From Phycisphaerae bacterium (GTDB lineage: Bacteria; Planctomycetota; Phycisphaerae; UBA1845; Fen-1342), in assembly GCA_022842805.1 (NCBI GenBank), contig JALHOX010000304.1, positions 1-5,541 on the forward strand: a stretch of DNA of 5,541 nucleotides. The letters run 5' to 3'. The position numbers were made by a program, and so were the translations under genes. Of the stretch, positions 1 through 5,541 are shown piece after piece; positions within the stretch are counted from its first letter, which is position 1; each line of letters opens with the position of its first letter. The notes below the pieces were generated by a model that saw only the letters and a program-made list of their open reading frames with translations, was not told the DNA's origin and did no database searches.

Positions 1-1
1 G

Positions 2-1099
2 CGGCCGCCGCCGGAGCCGCCACGGGCGACATATGGCGTGAATCTCGCTTTTTTCGCGGTCGTCTGCCTGTGGTTTGCAGCGCTGTTTGGACTGGTGCCA
101 CTGCGATTGATCCAAGTTGATGTCGCGGTATGGATCTTTTGCGCGGGACTTCCAGTGATCATTCTGTTCTGGGTCATCGTGCTTTTTTCGATCCACGACT
201 GCGCCGATGTCTATCAGCTTAGAGCCGAGCAACGGGCTGCGCGGATCGCCCGATTGCGTCGTATTTCCGAGTCGCCGACGGCGCGGGTGCGATTGCCGCA
301 CCGTGTGCTTGAGTTTGATTTGCTCGCGATTTCGTCGGTGACCGTCGGAACGTGGAAGGCTGCGGTCGCGCGTCTGCCGGCGCGCGCGGTTGTTCTCATT
401 GGAAAGCGCCCAAGCGAGTGGTACTGCGCCGACCGGTCGCCGGTCTATTCCGAGCCGATCGACCTCGAAACGGACTCCGGTGCGTTGTGGGAACTCGCTC
501 GCCAACGCCGCCTCATGACGCTCCGCCCGCCGCCGTGGGAAGGGGACCTGCCGCCCGACGCGACCCCGGAACAGTCCAAGGTTGCGATGCGCGAGTGGAT
601 GCGGCGAAACGCGCCGCCGCGGACATGGGCGGACTGGGGTGCGGAAGTGCTGGCGGTGCTCGGTTTCATTTCGGTGGCCCTCGGCTGCCTGGGGAGTAGC
701 GCCGCGGCGGTCGGCGGTTACTTGTGGTTTAGCGTCATCGAGGCGACTCGCGGGCGCCCGACTCTCGCGCTGATCGCGCTGGGAGTCGTAGGTTTCTTTT
801 TGCTGCCGAAGCGGGTGTGGCGGAACCGCGTCGTTGTTCTGCCTGGCGGAATTGCGACGTCGATCGAATGGCCCTGGTCTTTGCCGCGTGAGGTGAAGCT
901 CTATACGCCCGAGCGCAACGCTCTCGCAGTCGATTGCGATTGCGGCGCGATGCTCGTCGCGAGCAGCGATGGCGTCAACGCGATTCAGGGCGGGATGAAT
1001 TCCGCCCTGATCCTGCTTTGGTGCAGCCCGCAGGCACGGCCCAGCATCGCCGCTATCTCGCAGTACTTTGGCGGTGCTCCGGTGCGGGAGGTGGGGTAG
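2..1099 (+). CDS. Unrecognised multi-pass membrane protein, 5' partial
   Basis: I do not recognise the family. Residues are numbered from the GTG at 38-40. Strongly hydrophobic stretches lie at about 2-21 and 28-52, then a soluble, Arg-rich stretch (about 60-200), one long or two short hydrophobic stretches at about 202-235, another at about 241-257, and a soluble tail of about 95 residues containing an LPGG turn and a DCDCG pair of cysteines. The start is unresolved. The frame is open to base 2, and the codons before the GTG encode a proline-rich stretch (RPPPEPPRATYGV). I see no Shine-Dalgarno before the GTG, so I take the gene as beginning outside the window. The alternative is GTG at 38, which would overlap a TGA at 39-41 as a GTGA junction with an upstream gene. 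Stop is TAG at 1097-1099. It converges on the peptidase gene ending at 1478. An inner-membrane location is inferred; function is unknown. Confidence 0.8.
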   Translation, partial: RPPPEPPRATYGVNLAFFAVVCLWFAALFGLVPLRLIQVDVAVWIFCAGLPVIILFWVIVLFSIHDCADVYQLRAEQRAARIARLRRISESPTARVRLPHRVLEFDLLAISSVTVGTWKAAVARLPARAVVLIGKRPSEWYCADRSPVYSEPIDLETDSGALWELARQRRLMTLRPPPWEGDLPPDATPEQSKVAMREWMRRNAPPRTWADWGAEVLAVLGFISVALGCLGSSAAAVGGYLWFSVIEATRGRPTLALIALGVVGFFLLPKRVWRNRVVVLPGGIATSIEWPWSLPREVKLYTPERNALAVDCDCGAMLVASSDGVNAIQGGMNSALILLWCSPQARPSIAAISQYFGGAPVREVG

Positions 1100-1220
1100 A
1101 TTTTCGGAGTGTGCGGTTGGGTGAGCGACCCCGCTTGATTGGGCTCTGCCGCACAACTCTGTCGCGGTGCAGCGCCCCAGATCTTCGCCGCGCCGGAAGG
1201 ATCATTGTGGCGGCTTTTAG

Positions 1221-1239
1221 GGTCGGCCTTCAGCCGGCC
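1221..1239. terminator. GC-rich hairpin downstream of the membrane-protein gene
   Basis: Arms 1221-1227 (GGTCGGC) and 1233-1239 (GCCGGCC) pair over 7 bp with one G-T wobble, around a 5-base CTTCA loop. The hairpin lies about 120 bases after the + strand stop codon at 1099. No T-run follows it, so it is a poor match to a classical intrinsic terminator. Its CTTCAGCC core resembles the opposite-strand reading of the hairpin repeats at 1377-1476, so it may instead be a divergent member of that repeat family. Confidence 0.3.
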
Positions 1240-1313
1240 GGGGGAAATCCTGCTGAGGTTCGACAATCCGCGCTACGTTGCGCTCCGACGGCATCGCGTT
1301 TGCGTCGCGCAAG

Positions 1314-1333
1314 CGTGTTTCACGTGAAACACG
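1314..1333. other. parS: parS centromere-like site (ParB-binding palindrome)
   Basis: The 16-bp core at 1316-1331 reads TGTTTCACGTGAAACA, a perfect match to the widely conserved chromosomal parS palindrome TGTTNCACGTGNAACA. Perfect two-fold symmetry extends two more bases on each side, giving a 20-bp palindrome. In other bacteria ParB binds this site as a dimer, uses CTP to load and slide along DNA, and acts with ParA and SMC in segregating the replication origin. It sits in the gap between two convergent genes, where no promoter is needed, which suits a segregation site better than an operator. The Noc-binding palindrome (TATTTCCCGGGAAATA) is clearly different. No parA or parB is in the window; ParB binding is inferred from the motif alone. 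Confidence 0.85.
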
Positions 1334-1376
1334 ATTGCCGCTGCGGCGACGGAGCGATGCCCGAATCATGTGCGAC

Positions 1377-1476
1377 CGCGCGGGCTGAAGCCCGCGGCTC
1401 AGGGAAGAAATTGCGCGCGGGCTGAAGCCCGCGGCTCAGGGAAGAGATTGCGCGCGGGTTGAGGCCCGCGTCTCGA
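1377..1476. repeat. Three tandem hairpin (REP-like) repeats, 37-bp unit
   Basis: Units start at 1377, 1414 and 1451. The first two (1377-1413 and 1414-1450) are 37 bp and differ at one position (GAAGAAATTG versus GAAGAGATTG). Each holds a perfect hairpin, CGCGGGC-TGAA-GCCCGCG, at 1379-1396 and 1416-1433, followed by a GCTCAGGGAAG spacer. The third unit is partial. It has two changes in the hairpin region (1459 C to T, 1463 A to G), which leave a 6-bp stem plus a T-G pair, and it stops one base before the stop codon at 1478-1480. Such palindromes are typical of interspersed REP-like elements in high-GC genomes. They could also protect the 3' end of the peptidase mRNA. Confidence 0.85.
1453..1470 (-). 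terminator. Possible terminator or 3' stabiliser of the downstream S9 peptidase gene
   Basis: This is the hairpin of repeat unit 3, read on the minus strand directly after the peptidase stop codon (TAG, 1480-1478). The stem is 6 bp of pure G/C around a short loop. After the stem the minus strand reads GCGCAATCTCTTCCC, pyrimidine-rich but lacking a true T-run. Two further hairpins follow at 1416-1433 and 1379-1396. Termination is plausible from position and stem strength, but the sequence alone does not establish it. Confidence 0.35.
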
Positions 1477-1477
1477 A

Positions 1478-3427
<1,950 letters not shown>

Positions 3428-3431
3428 CGAT

Positions 3432-3436
3432 ACCTC
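3432..3436 (-). promoter_or_regulatory. Shine-Dalgarno that fixes the start of the 1478-3427 peptidase
   Basis: Read on the minus strand this is GAGGT, followed by ATCG and then ATG at 3427. The spacing is normal. It supports the internal start in preference to the longer ATG at 3463, which has no comparable purine-rich stretch and falls in a palindrome. Confidence 0.7.
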
Positions 3437-3452
3437 GATATCAGTAAGGGGA

Positions 3453-3474
3453 GTGCGGACCATTTGGTCCGCAC
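3453..3474. promoter_or_regulatory. 22-bp near-perfect palindrome, possible operator or leader hairpin
   Basis: Two 10-base arms, GTGCGGACCA (3453-3462) and TGGTCCGCAC (3465-3474), are exact reverse complements around a 2-base TT centre. The palindrome is in the 105-bp spacer between the two peptidase genes, 26 bases upstream of the start codon at 3427. A -10-like GATAAT on the minus strand lies immediately upstream (3481-3476), which would put the palindrome over the transcription start, a usual position for a repressor operator. Alternatively, in readthrough RNA it would form a strong hairpin. No T-run follows on the minus strand, so it is not a canonical terminator. I do not recognise a regulator for it. 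Confidence 0.5.
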
Positions 3475-3475
3475 G

Positions 3476-3496
3476 ATTATCAAATTCGGATTTATA
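3476..3496 (-). promoter_or_regulatory. Candidate -10 region(s) for the 1478-3427 peptidase
   Basis: The minus strand of this short AT-rich patch, which stands out in otherwise GC-rich DNA, contains GATAAT (3481-3476) and TATAAA (3496-3491). Both resemble the -10 hexamer TATAAT. I could not find a convincing -35 hexamer at 16-18 bases from either one. A promoter here would let the second peptidase be transcribed independently of the first, under control of the adjoining palindrome. The support is weak. Confidence 0.3.
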
Positions 3497-3532
3497 CGAG
3501 CGGGCGAAACGTCCGTGCTTTGCGCGGAGCGA

Positions 3533-5541
3533 CTAGCCGGCCACACCCACATCGGCGGCCCCGGTTTTGATCTGCAACGACGATCCCTTGAGATCGTCGC
3601 CGATCGGCTCGGCGTTGCCGCCCAGGTGTTTGGCGAGAAACGCCTCGGTGACGGCCCAGAATGAAATGCTGTTTTCCGGACGGGCGAAGCCGTGCCCTTC
3701 GTCGGGGTAGAGCACGTAGGTGACGGGGATCTTCTTTTCCTGCATGGCGCGCACGATCTGATCGCTTTCGGCCTGCTTTACGCGCGGGTCGTTGGCGCCC
3801 TGGCCGATGAGCAGCGGCTTGCGGATCTGGTCGACGTAGGTCAGCGGCGAGCGCTCGATCAGCAGCTTTTTGCCTTCTTCGGTCCGAGGATCGCCGACGC
3901 GCCGCGCGAAGACTTCCAACATCGGCGCCCAATAGGGAGGAATCGAGTCCAGCAGCGTCTTGAGGTTCGACGGGCCGACGATGTCGACGCCGCAGCAGAA
4001 GACGTCGGCGGAGTTGGTCATGCCCCAGAGCGTCGCATAGCCGCCGTAGCTGCCGCCGAGGATCGCGACGCGCTTTGGATCGGCGATGCGATTCTTGACG
4101 GCCCAGGCGACGCCATCGAGCAGGTCGTCGTGCATGGTGCGGCCCCACTGCAAGTTGGCCGCGTTGATGAACTTTTTGCCGAAGCCGGTGGAGCCGCGGA
4201 AGTTGACGCTGAGCACGGCGTAGCCGCGATTGGCGAGCCATTGATGCAGGGCGTCATAGCCCCACTCGTCGCGGGCCCAGGGGCCGCCGTGAACGACGAG
4301 GACCAGCGGAAGGGGCTGGGTCGGTCGGGCGTCGTTGTCGGGGTCGCTGGCGGGCGGGAGCGTGAGATAGCTGACGAGCTCCAAGCCGTCGCGGGCGGGG
4401 ATCAGCGGAGCGTGCATCCGCGCGAGCGACGCTTTTTCCAGGGCCGGGCGATTGGTGAAGAGGAACTTGTTGCTCTTTGCGCCGCGGTCGTAGAGATAAA
4501 AGCGCGTCGGGCCGTTGTCGACGGTGTACTCCACCAGCCAGCGCTGATCGTCGAGCGTGCGGCTGAGCACCGAGAAGTCGCCGTCGCAGATGGTCTTCAG
4601 GTATTCGAAGTCGGGCTTCAGCGCCGGATCGACGATTTCCCAGCGGGTGCGGTCGTACTCAAAGGCGACGGCCTGCACGGTCTTCTTGGTCGGGTGGGTC
4701 AAAACATCGCTCGAATCGGCCTTGGTGTCGGCGGCGATGGGCGTCTGCTTGCCGGTTTTGAACTCGACCGCGACGCAGCGCGAGGTGTTTTCGCCGCGGC
4801 TGTCGACCATGTAGAGGGTTTCGCCGCTTTCGTCGAAGCCGACGGTGGTGGTCGTCAGGTCGTCGCCGGCGGGGATGACGGTGAATTCGCTCTGCGTCTT
4901 GCCGTCGATGCGGATCATCTCGACGCTGCCGTCGGGGCGATAGCGCATGCCGATTCGGGGGCGATACTGCTCGTCGCACTCAAAGCCGAGGAAGCCCTCG
5001 TTTTCGTGGGTGAGCTTGAGTTCGCCGCTGAGGAGGTTGAGCGTGTAGAGGTCGTGCAGCTCGGGGGAGCGTCGATTGAGGGCGACGAGAATGTCGTTGG
5101 GGGTTTTGCTGCTGGTCTTTTCGATGCGAGCCTGAACGCCGTCGAAGGGCGTGAGGTCGCGGCTGGCTTTGGTGGCGACATCGACGACGTGAATGCGCCA
5201 GTTTTCGTCGCCCTTCTGGTCCTGCAGGTAGATGATGTGATCGTTGGTGTAGGCCCAGCGATACTGACGAATGCCGCGCTCGCGGTCGCTGGTGACGGCG
5301 ACGGCTTTGTCGGGTGCGTCGACGGGCGCGACCCAGACGTTGAGTACGCCTTCCTGCGGCGCGAGGAAGGCCAGCCGCTTGCCGTCGGGCGAAAGCTGCG
5401 GCGACTCGCGCTCGGGATTGCCGAAGAGAGTCTGGCGCGGAATCAGGTCGGCGGCTTTCGCGTCGGCGGCCATGGAAGCGGATCCTTTCGCGTGGCCGAT
5501 CAGAGCGAGGAGGGCGAGCAGGGTCGCCGATCGGCGGATGA
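3533..5541 (-). CDS. Secreted S9 family serine peptidase (DAP2 type), 5' partial
   Basis: A second prolyl-oligopeptidase-family serine peptidase, 646 residues from the Met at 5473, though its start probably lies beyond the right edge. The frame stays open from 5473 to 5541 and encodes IRRSATLLALLALIG then HAKGSAS: a basic n-region, a hydrophobic core and a small-residue cleavage zone, so it is a signal peptide. The Met at 5473 has an AAAGGA 9 bases upstream but would remove this signal. Numbering from that Met: beta-propeller about 20-350, with SPDGKR early; hydrolase domain about 360-620 with HGGP (395-398), NFRGSTGFG (424-432), Ser475 in GGSYGG, Asp562 in GANDPRV and His594 in DEGHGF. The triad is complete. 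The C-terminus ends with an EPIGDDLKGSS segment that the neighbouring peptidase lacks. The Asp segment has GQGAND instead of HGEND, which marks a different subgroup. Stop is TAG at 3535-3533. The likely role is export and peptide degradation. Confidence 0.93.
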   Translation of the reverse strand, partial: IRRSATLLALLALIGHAKGSASMAADAKAADLIPRQTLFGNPERESPQLSPDGKRLAFLAPQEGVLNVWVAPVDAPDKAVAVTSDRERGIRQYRWAYTNDHIIYLQDQKGDENWRIHVVDVATKASRDLTPFDGVQARIEKTSSKTPNDILVALNRRSPELHDLYTLNLLSGELKLTHENEGFLGFECDEQYRPRIGMRYRPDGSVEMIRIDGKTQSEFTVIPAGDDLTTTTVGFDESGETLYMVDSRGENTSRCVAVEFKTGKQTPIAADTKADSSDVLTHPTKKTVQAVAFEYDRTRWEIVDPALKPDFEYLKTICDGDFSVLSRTLDDQRWLVEYTVDNGPTRFYLYDRGAKSNKFLFTNRPALEKASLARMHAPLIPARDGLELVSYLTLPPASDPDNDARPTQPLPLVLVVHGGPWARDEWGYDALHQWLANRGYAVLSVNFRGSTGFGKKFINAANLQWGRTMHDDLLDGVAWAVKNRIADPKRVAILGGSYGGYATLWGMTNSADVFCCGVDIVGPSNLKTLLDSIPPYWAPMLEVFARRVGDPRTEEGKKLLIERSPLTYVDQIRKPLLIGQGANDPRVKQAESDQIVRAMQEKKIPVTYVLYPDEGHGFARPENSISFWAVTEAFLAKHLGGNAEPIGDDLKGSSLQIKTGAADVGVAG

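Noticed and set aside
1111..1154. Possible stem-loop with GTGCGG (1111-1116) and CCGCAC (1149-1154) arms after the membrane-protein stop codon
   Set aside because: The arms are only 6 bp and 32 bases apart, and no T-run follows. This is too weak to call a terminator in GC-rich DNA.
934..1425. A 163-codon + strand frame running from the membrane-protein gene into the convergent gap, through parS
   Set aside because: Its first third overlaps the end of a better-supported gene in another frame. The rest is Arg/Ala-rich, crosses the parS palindrome and hairpin repeats, and has no ribosome binding site or motif.
1377..1476. CRISPR array
   Set aside because: The units are directly tandem with no unique spacers between them; the 37-bp periodicity is that of a simple tandem hairpin repeat.

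Overview
The window is high-GC bacterial chromosomal DNA with densely coding, long reading frames. The style suggests a free-living, peptide-degrading bacterium: large secreted S9 peptidases in tandem, GC-rich interspersed hairpins of the 'GCGGGCTGAAGCCCGC' type, and very G/C-biased third codon positions. My best guess is Planctomycetota, with Acidobacteriota as an alternative. This is an inference from style only; there is no rRNA or other marker gene here.

Layout. Bases 2-1099 (+) encode an unrecognised multi-pass membrane protein whose frame is open to the left edge. Bases 1100-1477 are a noncoding gap between convergent genes. It holds a GC-rich hairpin (1221-1239), a perfect parS-type ParB-binding palindrome (core 1316-1331, full palindrome 1314-1333), and a run of three 37-bp-spaced hairpin repeats (1377-1476) that ends one base before the stop codon of the next gene. 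Bases 1478-3427 (-) encode a secreted S9 (prolyl-oligopeptidase family) serine peptidase. A 105-bp spacer (3428-3532) carries its ribosome binding site, a near-perfect 22-bp palindrome and an AT-rich -10-like patch. Bases 3533-5541 (-) encode a second S9 peptidase, whose signal peptide runs off the right edge.

How the parts work together. The two minus-strand genes run in the same direction, 5541 towards 1478. Each encodes a signal peptide, a beta-propeller and a complete Ser-Asp-His alpha/beta hydrolase domain, so they are probably exported oligopeptide- or dipeptide-releasing enzymes used for peptide scavenging. They differ clearly around the catalytic Asp and at the C-terminus, so they look like old paralogues of different subgroups rather than a fresh duplication.

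The most notable element is the parS site. If genuine, it places the window in the part of the replicon (probably origin-proximal) that the ParABS system handles during chromosome segregation, although no par gene lies in the window. I see no CRISPR array, tRNA, rRNA, transposase or phage gene.
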